In this document: piece by piece, positions 33,367 to 41,207 of the stretch
How the letters are laid out: the number at the start of each line of letters is the position of its first letter
How positions within the stretch are numbered: the first letter of the stretch is position 1
NCBI RefSeq assembly: GCF_000155955.1
Contig: NZ_GG697141.2
Coordinates: forward strand, 1,140,588-1,204,587
DNA from: Mitsuokella multacida DSM 20544
GTDB lineage: Bacteria; Bacillota; Negativicutes; Selenomonadales; Selenomonadaceae
Direction: 5' to 3'
DNA length: 64,000 nucleotides
Program-made: the position numbers and the translations under genes
Notes under the pieces: generated by a model
The model's input: the letters and a program-made list of their open reading frames with translations, nothing else
Databases searched by the model: none
What the model was told of the DNA's origin: nothing

Positions 33367-33480
33367 TTGACATGTACGATGAAAGTGAATATAATAAAAG
33401 CATCGAAGCGGTTCGACATGCGACTGAATGCGAGAAGACTGCTTCGATTTTCCAGACGTATTTATCGAATCGGTTCGATA
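33367..33480 (+). promoter_or_regulatory. Consensus promoter with two LacI-type operators
   Basis: TTGACA (33367-33372), 17 bp, TATAAT (33390-33395) is a perfect consensus promoter. Palindromes TCGAA-GCGG-TTCGA (33403-33416) and TATCGAA-TCGG-TTCGATA (33463-33480) lie immediately downstream, and a half site TTCGAT lies at 33443-33448. Binding there would block initiation or form a loop. Confidence 0.85.
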
Positions 33481-33504
33481 TAAGAACTACACGAGGTGAA
33501 GACG

Positions 33505-34986
33505 ATGACAGACGAACAGCAAGAGATCACGCCGGATGCATTCATCGCGGCACATGAGGCGGAGGTCAACAAGCGCTGGTATCCGCGCTTCCACATCGCG
33601 CCGCGCGTCGGCTGGTGCAATGACCCGAATGGCTTTGCCTACTTTGGCGGCCAGTACCATTTCTTCTATCAGTACTACCCGTACGAGCCAAAATGGGGGC
33701 CGATGCACTGGGCGCATGCGACGAGCAAGGATCTCGTGCATTGGCAGCGCCAACCGGTCGCCCTCTTCCCAGACCATCCGTACGATGCAGATGGCTGCTT
33801 CACGGGCAGCGGCATCGAGAAGGACGGCAAGCTCTATCTGCTCTACACGGGCCATGTCGACCTGCTGAAGAAGCCAGGCCAGCCGGACCGCATCGAGACG
33901 CAGAACCTCGCGGTCAGCGTCGATGGCATCCACTTCGAGAAGTCGGAAAAGAATCCGGTCATCACGCTGCCGGAGGGCGTCTCGACGGGCGAGGACCATC
34001 ACTTCCGCGATCCGAAGGTCTGGCAGCACGAGGGCCGCTACTACGCGGTCGTCGGCGCGCAGACGGCGGACGAGGTGGGCCAGGTGCTCGTCTTCGAGTC
34101 GGAGGACCTCGAGAACTGGCAGTTCAAGCACGTCATGGCCAAGGCACACGGCAACCAGGGCTTCATGTGGGAGTGCCCGAACTTCGCGGAGTTCGACGGT
34201 CACGAGGCGCTGATCCTCTCGCCGCAGGGCGTCAATCCGGAGGGCAAGCGCTACCTCAACCTGCATCAGTCGGTCTCGATGCTCGGCAAAATGGACTACG
34301 AGTCGGGCATCTTCTACCACGATGCCTTCCACATCCTCGACCACGGCTTCGACTTCTACGCGCCGCAGGTCACGCAGACGCCGGACGGCCGCTGCGTGAT
34401 GATCGGCTGGCTCGCGATGTGGGAGAGCGCGATGCCGGAGCAGGCCGACGGCTGGTCGTGCCAGATGACGGTGCCGCGCGAGCTGCACTACCGCAAGGAC
34501 AGACTCGTGACGCCGCCAGCACGCGAGCTCACGGCTCTGCGCAAGGCCGCGCACACGATGCCGGAATGCATCCTGAGCGAGGAGACGAGCCTCGGCGATT
34601 GGTCGTATGAGACGGGCGAGCTCTGCGCAGATCTCGATCTCACCGATGCCAAGGGCGTGGCCCTCCATTTCACGGCCGGCTTTGAAGATACCGTATCGCT
34701 CATGGTCGAGAAGGAGAGCGGCCTCGTGACGCTCTCGCGCAAGTCGGCGGCAACGGGGCGCAAGGAAGAGCGCTACGCGCAGCTGCCGGCGGGCGAGGAG
34801 CACCTCTCGCTGCGCGTCTACGAGGACCGCTCCTCGCTGGAGTTCTTCCTCAATGACGGCGATATCGTCATGAGCACGCGCTTCTACCCGAAGACGGAGG
34901 AACGCGTCGTCGTGCTCGAGCCGCAGGAAGGCACGGTGCGCATGACGGATGGCGTCTTCTATGAGCTCGACGACATCTTCGCCTGA
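33505..34986 (+). CDS. scrB: GH32 beta-fructofuranosidase (sucrose/fructan hydrolase)
   Basis: This 493-residue glycoside hydrolase family 32 enzyme splits sucrose, sucrose-6-phosphate or short fructans. The nucleophile is D40 in WCNDPNG, the transition-state stabiliser is D169 in FRDPKVW and the acid/base is E223 in WECPNF. The N-terminal five-bladed propeller is followed by the usual C-terminal beta-sandwich (from about residue 360). ATG 33505 has GAGGTG 6 nt upstream. There is no signal peptide, so it is cytoplasmic. The adjacent MFS permease suggests unphosphorylated substrate uptake rather than PTS. Confidence 0.92.
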   Translation: MTDEQQEITPDAFIAAHEAEVNKRWYPRFHIAPRVGWCNDPNGFAYFGGQYHFFYQYYPYEPKWGPMHWAHATSKDLVHWQRQPVALFPDHPYDADGCFTGSGIEKDGKLYLLYTGHVDLLKKPGQPDRIETQNLAVSVDGIHFEKSEKNPVITLPEGVSTGEDHHFRDPKVWQHEGRYYAVVGAQTADEVGQVLVFESEDLENWQFKHVMAKAHGNQGFMWECPNFAEFDGHEALILSPQGVNPEGKRYLNLHQSVSMLGKMDYESGIFYHDAFHILDHGFDFYAPQVTQTPDGRCVMIGWLAMWESAMPEQADGWSCQMTVPRELHYRKDRLVTPPARELTALRKAAHTMPECILSEETSLGDWSYETGELCADLDLTDAKGVALHFTAGFEDTVSLMVEKESGLVTLSRKSAATGRKEERYAQLPAGEEHLSLRVYEDRSSLEFFLNDGDIVMSTRFYPKTEERVVVLEPQEGTVRMTDGVFYELDDIFA

Positions 34987-35056
34987 GTCTTGCTGATGTC
35001 AATCTCATTTATCTAGCTTTTCTGATTTGTGTTTTTGGGGAAAGGGGAAACACATC

Positions 35057-36322
35057 ATGGGAAATCTCTTGAAGGCATTTTCGAATCCGTTCTACAGGAC
35101 GAGCTCGCTTGAGATCCTGCTGTTCTTCGCGGGCTGGGGCATCTGGTGGTCGTTCTTTCAGATCTGGCTGACGACGAAGCAGGGCTTCACGGGCGCGCAG
35201 GTCGGCACGATTTACTCCTTCGGCAGCGCGGTCGCGCTCGTCCTGATGTTCGTCTACGGCTCCCTGCAGGACAAGCTCGGCATGAAGAAGACGATGCTGA
35301 AGTTCTTCGCCGTCTGCCAGATCCTCGTCGGCCCGTTCTTCACCTGGGTCTACGTGCCGATGCTCGCCGCGAACTTCTACGTCGGCGCTGTCGTCGGTGC
35401 CGTCTACCTCGCGGTGGCGTTCCTCGCGGCCTGCCCTGTCTTTGAGGCGGTCACAGAGCGCCTGAGCCGCCGCTACTCCTTTGAGTACGGCCAGGCCAGA
35501 GCCTGGGGCTCGTTCGGCTATGCCGTGGCAGCGCTCTGCGCAGGCTTCCTCTTCACGATGAACCCGAACCTGATCTTCTGGACGGGCTCCGCTGTGGCGG
35601 CGGTGCAGCTTATCGTCTTGGTCTCGATGACGCCGGAGAACGACGCTTCGCTTACGGCGCAGTACGAGGTCAAGGCAGAGAGCATCAAGGAGAGCAAGAC
35701 GCCGTCGTTCGGCGAGATCGTCGGCGTGTTCAAGCTCATCGAGGTCTGGAAGATGATCGTCTTCGTCATCATGAGCTGGACGTTCTACACCGTCTTTGAC
35801 CAGCAGATGTTCCCGGAGTTCTTCACGCGCTTCTTCGCGACGCCAGAAGCAGGCCAGCAGGCTTACGGCGTGCTCAACTCCATCGAAGTCTTCCTCGAAT
35901 TCCTCATGATGGGCCTCGTGCCGATCCTCATGCGCCGTATCGGCGTTCGCAAGGCCATCCTGCTCGGCTGCGCCATCATGATCGTCCGCATCGGCGGCTG
36001 CGGCCTCGTCACGAATCCTCTTGGCGTCGCCGTCATCAAGCTCTTGCACGCACCGGAAACGGCGCTCTTCATCCTCGCTGTCTTCCGCTACTTCACGCTG
36101 CACTTTGACACGCGCATCTCGGCGACGCTCTACATGGTCGGTTTCCAGATCGCTGCACAGGTCGGCCAGATTATCTTCTCGACGCCGCTCGGCGCCCTGC
36201 ATGACAGCATCGGCTACCAGAGCACTTTCCTCGTCATCTCCGGCATCGTCTGTGTGGCCAGCCTCTACGCTTTCGTCATCCTCAAGAAAGACGACCAGCA
36301 GGTCGACGGCCAGCCGCTTTGA
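35057..36322 (+). CDS. MFS oligosaccharide:H+ symporter (LacY/CscB-like)
   Basis: This 421-residue transporter has twelve predicted membrane segments and belongs to the LacY/CscB/RafB group of the major facilitator superfamily. The typical starting region LLFFAGWGIWWSFFQIWL and the loop GSLQDKLGMKK between segments 2 and 3 are visible. Residues YGQARAWGSFGYA match the conserved GQ-R-WGS motif of this group. ATG 35057 has AAAGGGG about 8 nt upstream. It follows the GH32 gene by 70 nt, in the same operon, and would bring in sucrose or fructo-oligosaccharides with protons. Confidence 0.9.
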   Translation: MGNLLKAFSNPFYRTSSLEILLFFAGWGIWWSFFQIWLTTKQGFTGAQVGTIYSFGSAVALVLMFVYGSLQDKLGMKKTMLKFFAVCQILVGPFFTWVYVPMLAANFYVGAVVGAVYLAVAFLAACPVFEAVTERLSRRYSFEYGQARAWGSFGYAVAALCAGFLFTMNPNLIFWTGSAVAAVQLIVLVSMTPENDASLTAQYEVKAESIKESKTPSFGEIVGVFKLIEVWKMIVFVIMSWTFYTVFDQQMFPEFFTRFFATPEAGQQAYGVLNSIEVFLEFLMMGLVPILMRRIGVRKAILLGCAIMIVRIGGCGLVTNPLGVAVIKLLHAPETALFILAVFRYFTLHFDTRISATLYMVGFQIAAQVGQIIFSTPLGALHDSIGYQSTFLVISGIVCVASLYAFVILKKDDQQVDGQPL

Positions 36323-36341
36323 GATACGACATATTGACAGG

Positions 36342-36378
36342 AAAAAGACTCCGCGTTCATCAGAAGCGGAGTCTTTTT
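36342..36378. terminator. Terminator after the MFS gene
   Basis: AAAAAGACTCCGC pairs with GCGGAGTCTTTTT around a 10-nt loop; T-runs on both strands serve the two convergent genes. Confidence 0.88.
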
Positions 36379-37031
36379 TATGATTTATGCGGCGCGAGAT
36401 AGATGCGGCCGTGGGCGTCGATGCGGCTCAGGTGGCGCAGGTAGAAGCGGGCGATGATGCCGGTCAAGAGCGCGGAAATCAGCGTGCCTTCGCGGATGCC
36501 CTCGATGGTGCCCATGGTCAGCACGGAGACGATGGCGGCGAGCACGACGAGGCTGATGTCGTTGCCGACCTTGACCTTGCCGAAGTCGATGCCTGTTTTG
36601 CGCGCGAAGACGTAGACGGCACCCTCGCCGGCGAGCATGAGGACATCGGCGATGCCCTGCCCCGCGACGCCGAGCGCGACGAGCGCCGTGCCGAGCAGGC
36701 AGAGCAGCAGCTTGAGCGCGTAGGCCTCCGGTACGATGGCGAAGAGCTGCATGAAGAAGTCGATGCAGAAGCCGAAGAGGATCGTCACGGGGATCTGCAG
36801 CCAGAAGACAGCCGGGAAATCGCGCCGCAGCATCAAGAGCTCAAAGACGACGAAGACCATGTTGACGGCAAACGTCGTCTGGCCAAAGGTGAACGGCGAG
36901 ATCAGGCTCAGGACATACGGCAGGCTCGAGATTGGCGATGTGCCCAAGAGGCTTTTGACCACGAGAGCAATGCCAGCTGACTGGATCATGACGGCTATGA
37001 CCAGCAATAGATAGCGTTTTGAGGTAGACAA
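36378..37031 (-). CDS. YczE-like integral membrane protein
   Basis: This 217-residue protein has about six hydrophobic segments and resembles YczE/YitT-type membrane proteins (opening RYLLLVIAVMIQSAGIALVV, then GTSPISSLPYVLS). The function of the family is not established. The start is TTG 37031, with GAAGGAATTG just upstream. It is possibly co-transcribed with the nitroreductase gene, which lies upstream on the same strand with a 27-nt gap. Confidence 0.75.
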   Translation of the reverse strand: MSTSKRYLLLVIAVMIQSAGIALVVKSLLGTSPISSLPYVLSLISPFTFGQTTFAVNMVFVVFELLMLRRDFPAVFWLQIPVTILFGFCIDFFMQLFAIVPEAYALKLLLCLLGTALVALGVAGQGIADVLMLAGEGAVYVFARKTGIDFGKVKVGNDISLVVLAAIVSVLTMGTIEGIREGTLISALLTGIIARFYLRHLSRIDAHGRIYLAPHKS

Positions 37032-37058
37032 ACAATTCCTTCTTTCATGAGGATGTAT

Positions 37059-37553
37059 TTACTCGACCCAGTGGATCTTCTTGGCGTCGTAGCGGTCGAC
37101 CTGTGGTTTCTTGCCGACGGGGTAGCCGAAGGGCAGCAGGGCGAAGGTGTACTGGTTGTCGGGCAGGTTGAGGATCTTGCCGACTTTCTCAATGCGGTCC
37201 GGGACGGGGGAAACGGCCATCATGATGCCGCCGAGGCCGAGTTCTTCGAGCTCAAGCCAGAGGTTCTCCGTGGCAATGGCGCAGTCGATGTCGGTGATGC
37301 CCGGGAAGATGACGTCCTTGCGGGCGGCGATGACGAGCACGACGGGAGCTTTAGCGGCCGATACGGCATAGGGGCTCGTCTTGGCAAGCGCTTCAATCGT
37401 CTCGCGCTTCGTCACGACATAGAATTCCCAGGGCTGCTGGTTGCCCGCCGACGGCGCGACAAAACCGGCCTGCAGCAGCTTCTCGATCTTCTCTTTCTCG
37501 ACGGGACGGTCCTCGAACTTGCGGACGCTCGTACGGGTGAAGATGGCGTTCAT
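37059..37553 (-). CDS. Nitroreductase-family FMN oxidoreductase
   Basis: This 164-residue nitroreductase-fold flavoprotein has the opening FTRTSVRKFEDRPV, an FMN-binding arginine motif and the segment APSAGNQQPWEFYVV. A second conserved stretch GLGGIMMAVSP and the typical end FGYPVGKKPQVDRY are present. Members reduce nitro compounds, quinones or flavins with NAD(P)H. It is short, as in the group found in anaerobes. AGAAAGGATATG precedes the start. Confidence 0.9.
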   Translation of the reverse strand: MNAIFTRTSVRKFEDRPVEKEKIEKLLQAGFVAPSAGNQQPWEFYVVTKRETIEALAKTSPYAVSAAKAPVVLVIAARKDVIFPGITDIDCAIATENLWLELEELGLGGIMMAVSPVPDRIEKVGKILNLPDNQYTFALLPFGYPVGKKPQVDRYDAKKIHWVE

Positions 37554-37764
37554 GATATCATATCCTTTCTCTGTTGTCGTTATCTATTTTCATTATAGCA
37601 GATGTGGCTCTCTCCTCAATACTATCCTTTTGGTTACTATCATACAATAAAGTGCATTCTTCACAAAGGATGCGATTGCGGATACAATGAACACATCAGC
37701 TGAAATGAGCCGCTACGGCAAAAGGAAAACCTATGAGATACGACGAAATAGATGGAGGATATTT

Positions 37765-38283
37765 ATGTTAAACGAAATCAATTGGCCGCATGACTACCTG
37801 CCGGGCTTCACGGACAACTTCGCCTCGAATGAGGTCATCGTCAGAGGCATCAACGCAGAGGAGACGTTCGCGAACCTCATCGATACAAGCATCTGGCCGA
37901 CGTACTACAGCAATGTCGCTGATGTCGAGTTCGACAATACGGAGGGCACGAAATTGGCACCGGATACGCGCTTCCGCTTCAAGACGTTCGGTTTCCCGAT
38001 TGAGGCAGAGATTACGGAGTTTGAGGCACCGCATGACGGTCAGCCGGGCCGCCTGGCATGGCATGGCTGGGCTGAAGGCGACGCAGAGCATCGCCTTGAT
38101 GTCATCCACGCCTGGCTCATCGAGGATCTATCGGAGGGTCGCGTGCGCATCCTGACGCAGGAGTCGCAGAAGGGCAAGCCGGCGGCTGAGCTCCATGAAG
38201 ATCCGAAGGACCCGATGAATATCGGTCATCAGGAATGGGTTCGCGGCCTCGCTGCTACGGTATTGGCGGCACATCAGGCATGA
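37765..38283 (+). CDS. SRPBCC/polyketide-cyclase-like protein
   Basis: This 172-residue START-like (SRPBCC) domain protein begins around IVRGINAEETFANLIDTSIW and has the pattern DTRFRFKTFGFPIEAEITEF, then GRLAWHGWAEG and HAWLIEDLSEGRVRILTQE. Such proteins bind hydrophobic ligands; the physiological role is unknown. GGAGG lies about 6 nt before ATG 37765. It is followed 60 nt later by an HxlR regulator, and the two may be co-expressed. Confidence 0.82.
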   Translation: MLNEINWPHDYLPGFTDNFASNEVIVRGINAEETFANLIDTSIWPTYYSNVADVEFDNTEGTKLAPDTRFRFKTFGFPIEAEITEFEAPHDGQPGRLAWHGWAEGDAEHRLDVIHAWLIEDLSEGRVRILTQESQKGKPAAELHEDPKDPMNIGHQEWVRGLAATVLAAHQA

Positions 38284-38343
38284 ATGTTGCTGGAGCTGGC
38301 CGGATGGTTGTAGAAGGTGTTGGCAGATGGGAGTGAGCGTTTG

Positions 38344-38682
38344 ATGAAGGAAGCAATGTTCCATTGCCCGGTTGAGGCAGCGCTGAGCCTGATTGGCGGC
38401 AAATACAAATGCATCATCCTCTGGCACCTGATGCAGCGGACGCACCGCTATGGCGAACTGCACCGCCTGATTCCGCAAGCGACGCCGAAGATGCTGACAC
38501 AGCAGCTCCGCGAGCTCGAGGCAGACGGCGTCATACACCGCGAGGTCTACCCCGTCGTGCCGCCGCGCACGGAGTACAGCCTGACCGAGTTCGGCCAGAG
38601 CTTGTCTCCCATCATCGAGGCGATGTGCGAATGGGGCAAGGTGAATATGAAGCAGAGAATACTGCCCGGGGCTGAGGAATGA
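38344..38682 (+). CDS. HxlR-family transcriptional regulator
   Basis: This 112-residue winged-helix regulator of the HxlR/MarR-like group has the conserved core CPVEAALSLIGGKYKCIILW, LIPQATPKMLTQQLRELEAD and VPPRTEYSLTEFGQSL. HxlR proteins often sense redox or electrophile stress through the N-terminal cysteine, which is present. ATG 38344 has GGGAGTGAG upstream. The neighbouring SRPBCC and DJ-1-like genes are plausible targets. Confidence 0.9.
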   Translation: MKEAMFHCPVEAALSLIGGKYKCIILWHLMQRTHRYGELHRLIPQATPKMLTQQLRELEADGVIHREVYPVVPPRTEYSLTEFGQSLSPIIEAMCEWGKVNMKQRILPGAEE

Positions 38683-38723
38683 CGGCTCTCTGGCAGGAGA
38701 TGAGATCAACAGGAGGGATTTTT

Positions 38724-39569
38724 ATGAAGCGTCTTCTTTTCTTGTGCTTGGCCGCGCTGCTGATGCTGCCATTCTTTGGCGGCCATTCGGAGGCTGCTGC
38801 CAGCAAGGGCAAGATTCTCGTCGTGGCTTCGAGCCAGTCTCAGATGGAGCTCGCCGATAAGAGCATCATGAATGTCGGCTTCTTCCTAAATGAATTCGCC
38901 GTGCCGACGGAGTATCTGGCAGAGCGCGGCTATGAGATCGTGCTTGCCACGCCGAGCGGCGAGATGCCCGTCATGGACAAGGGGTCGAACGACAAGAAGT
39001 TCTTTGGCGGCGATGAAGCAGCGCGCGCCAAGGCTGTGGCGTTCGTCAATGGTCTCAAGCCCATCTCGCTGCAGGACGCCATCAAGGGCGGCCTCGACCA
39101 GTATGCAGCCATCTTTGTGCCGGGCGGCCATGCGCCGATGACGGACCTCATGCAGGATAAGGATCTCGGCACAATCTTGCGCTACTTCCACGAGAAGCAG
39201 AAGCCGACGGCGTTCATCTGTCATGGCCCGTCTGCGATGCTTGCAGCTCTGCCGGATGCCGCAGCTTACCGTCAGGCGCTTGTCTCGCATGATGCGAAGG
39301 GAGCCATGGCTGCTGCCAAGGGCTGGATCTACAGCGGCTACGAGATGACGGTTCTCTCAGATGCCGAGGAATGGCCGGGTGAAGTCGCAAAAGGCACGGA
39401 GATGCCGTTTCACGTCGAGCAAGCTCTGCAGATTGCGGGCGGCAAGATGCGCGTCGACGGCATGTACGGTAGCCACGTCGTCCATGACCGCGAGCTCATC
39501 ACAGGCCAGAATCCGTCCTCGGACATCGAACTGGCCAAAGAGCTGGACAAGACCTTGCAGGCTGAGTGA
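38724..39569 (+). CDS. Exported DJ-1/PfpI-family (Hsp31-like) protein
   Basis: This 281-residue class I glutamine-amidotransferase-fold protein has an N-terminal signal peptide (MKRLLFLCLAALLMLPFF, cleavage after SEA or AAA). The nucleophile elbow is C166-H167 in AFICHGPSAML, and FVPGGHAPMTDL gives the conserved acidic neighbourhood. It resembles Hsp31/YajL-type glyoxalases/chaperones, but family members are usually cytoplasmic, so the secretion signal is unusual. CAGGAGGG precedes ATG 38724. A terminator follows. Confidence 0.85.
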   Translation: MKRLLFLCLAALLMLPFFGGHSEAAASKGKILVVASSQSQMELADKSIMNVGFFLNEFAVPTEYLAERGYEIVLATPSGEMPVMDKGSNDKKFFGGDEAARAKAVAFVNGLKPISLQDAIKGGLDQYAAIFVPGGHAPMTDLMQDKDLGTILRYFHEKQKPTAFICHGPSAMLAALPDAAAYRQALVSHDAKGAMAAAKGWIYSGYEMTVLSDAEEWPGEVAKGTEMPFHVEQALQIAGGKMRVDGMYGSHVVHDRELITGQNPSSDIELAKELDKTLQAE

Positions 39570-39580
39570 TGCCAAGCCTA

Positions 39581-39620
39581 TAAAAAGAGCCGGATACCCT
39601 TGTTGGTATCCGGCTCTTTT
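39581..39620. terminator. Terminator between dj-1-like and malic enzyme genes
   Basis: AAAAGAGCCGGATACC pairs with GGTATCCGGCTCTTTT over a small CTTGTT loop; it serves both convergent genes. Confidence 0.9.
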
Positions 39621-39640
39621 GTGTATTTATGCTGTCAGGC

Positions 39641-40891
39641 TCAGGCCTCGCTGGCGTGCTCGTCTGCGAGGAGCTGGCGGGTGTGCTCGGCGACCTGTTC
39701 GGGCGTGATGTCGGTGAGGCGGGCGACGCCGGTCTTGATGGCGGCACCTGCTACGGCTGCTGCGACCTGTGGGGCGACGCGCGGGTCGAACGGGCTTGTG
39801 ATGACGTGCTGCTCGTCGAGCTCCTTCTCGTCGATGAGATCGGCGATGGCCTCTGCTGCGGCCATCTTCATCTCTTCATTGATTGCCTTGGCGCGTACGT
39901 CGAGGGCGCCGCGGAAGATACCCGGGAAGGCCAGCAGGTTGTTGACCTGGTTCGGGTAATCGCTGCGGCCCGTGCAGACGATGCGGGCACCGGCAGCATA
40001 GGCCTCGTCCGGCATGATCTCCGGCGTCGGGTTGGCCATGCCCATGACAATCGGGTCCTTCTTCATGGAGCGGACCATGTCCTGCGTGACGGCACCGGCG
40101 ATGGAGACGCCGATGAAGACGTCGGCACCCTTGATGACATCGGCGAGCTGGCCCTTCTCGTGCTGCGGGTTCGTGATCTTGGCGATATCATCCTTGTAGG
40201 GGTTCATGTCTTCCTGACGACCCTCGTAGATGGCGCCCATGCGGTCGCAGAGGATGATGTCGCGGCCGCCCATGCTGTGGATCAGGCGCGTGATGGCCTG
40301 GCCGGCAGCGCCGGCACCGTTGAGGACGAACTTCGACTCCTCGAACTTGCGGCCCGTGAGCTTGAAGGCGTTGATCAGCGCTGAGACGACGACGATGGCC
40401 GTACCGTGCTGGTCATCGTGGAAGACGGGGATGTCGAGCTTCTCGCGCAGGCGGCGCTCGACGTCAAAGCACTGCGGTGCCTTGATGTCTTCGAGGTTGA
40501 TGCCGCCGAAGGTCGGAGCCATGAGCTCGACGGCGCGGACAATCTCGTCGACGTCCTGCGTGTCGAGGCAGATGGGGACGGAGTCAACGCCAGCAAAGCC
40601 CTTGAACAGGATGGACTTGCCCTCCATGACCGGCAGGCCGGCGCCGGCGCCGATGTTGCCGAGACCGAGGACGGCACTGCCATTCGTCACGACGGCAACC
40701 GTGTTGCCCTTGTTGGTGTAGTCGTAGATCTTATTGTAGTCCTTCTTGATCTCGAGGCACGGTGCAGCGACACCAGGCGAATAAGCCAGCGTCAGGTCCT
40801 TGGCCTTCTGGAGGGGGACTTTGCTGTGCATCTCGATCTTGCCGTGGTGTTCCTTGTGCAAGGCTAATGCCTGGTCCGTCAATTTGCTCAT
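39641..40891 (-). CDS. Malic enzyme (malate to pyruvate + CO2)
   Basis: This 416-residue short-form bacterial malic enzyme contains only the malic and NAD-binding domains. It has the catalytic segment LTLAYSPGVAAPCLEIKKD and the metal-binding EDIKAPQCFDVERRLRE. HDDQHGTAIVVVSALINA and the dinucleotide-binding VLNGAGAAGQAI follow. Cofactor preference cannot be read with confidence. AAAGGAAG precedes ATG 40891; an upstream in-frame start at 40963 lacks a site. It would link malate to pyruvate in the fermentative metabolism expected of Selenomonas-like bacteria. It is monocistronic, with an AT-rich upstream region. Confidence 0.93.
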   Translation of the reverse strand: MSKLTDQALALHKEHHGKIEMHSKVPLQKAKDLTLAYSPGVAAPCLEIKKDYNKIYDYTNKGNTVAVVTNGSAVLGLGNIGAGAGLPVMEGKSILFKGFAGVDSVPICLDTQDVDEIVRAVELMAPTFGGINLEDIKAPQCFDVERRLREKLDIPVFHDDQHGTAIVVVSALINAFKLTGRKFEESKFVLNGAGAAGQAITRLIHSMGGRDIILCDRMGAIYEGRQEDMNPYKDDIAKITNPQHEKGQLADVIKGADVFIGVSIAGAVTQDMVRSMKKDPIVMGMANPTPEIMPDEAYAAGARIVCTGRSDYPNQVNNLLAFPGIFRGALDVRAKAINEEMKMAAAEAIADLIDEKELDEQHVITSPFDPRVAPQVAAAVAGAAIKTGVARLTDITPEQVAEHTRQLLADEHASEA

Positions 40892-41137
40892 GGGGGATAC
40901 TTCCTTTCTTGCTTTGCTTCTTGTCTGCGCAGAATCGCGCTCGTCAGGCGATGGGGAAAGCAAGGCTGACGTTTATGATAGGGTTATTGAGTTATACTTG
41001 TGATAAACGTTACATTTTACAGTAAACTTTAGTTACAACCATGTTCAAACTGTAAAAACGTGTTGCATATTATTATATTGTTGTTGAAATAAAAATACAA
41101 ATATAATTTGTTAATAGTGAAATAAGTTGCCATAATA

Positions 41138-41183
41138 ATATGAGCCTTTCCTACAATTTGTTTGGCAGGAAAGGCTCATATTG
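41138..41183 (-). terminator. Hairpin terminator of the LCP gene
   Basis: ATATGAGCCTTTCCT pairs with AGGAAAGGCTCATAT across a 14-nt loop. The U-tract on the minus strand is interrupted (ATTATTATGG). The region 40892-41137 is AT-rich and contains the malic enzyme promoter; no gene is seen. Confidence 0.7.
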
Positions 41184-41207
41184 GTATGCTTGTCGAAAGA
41201 CGGTGTC

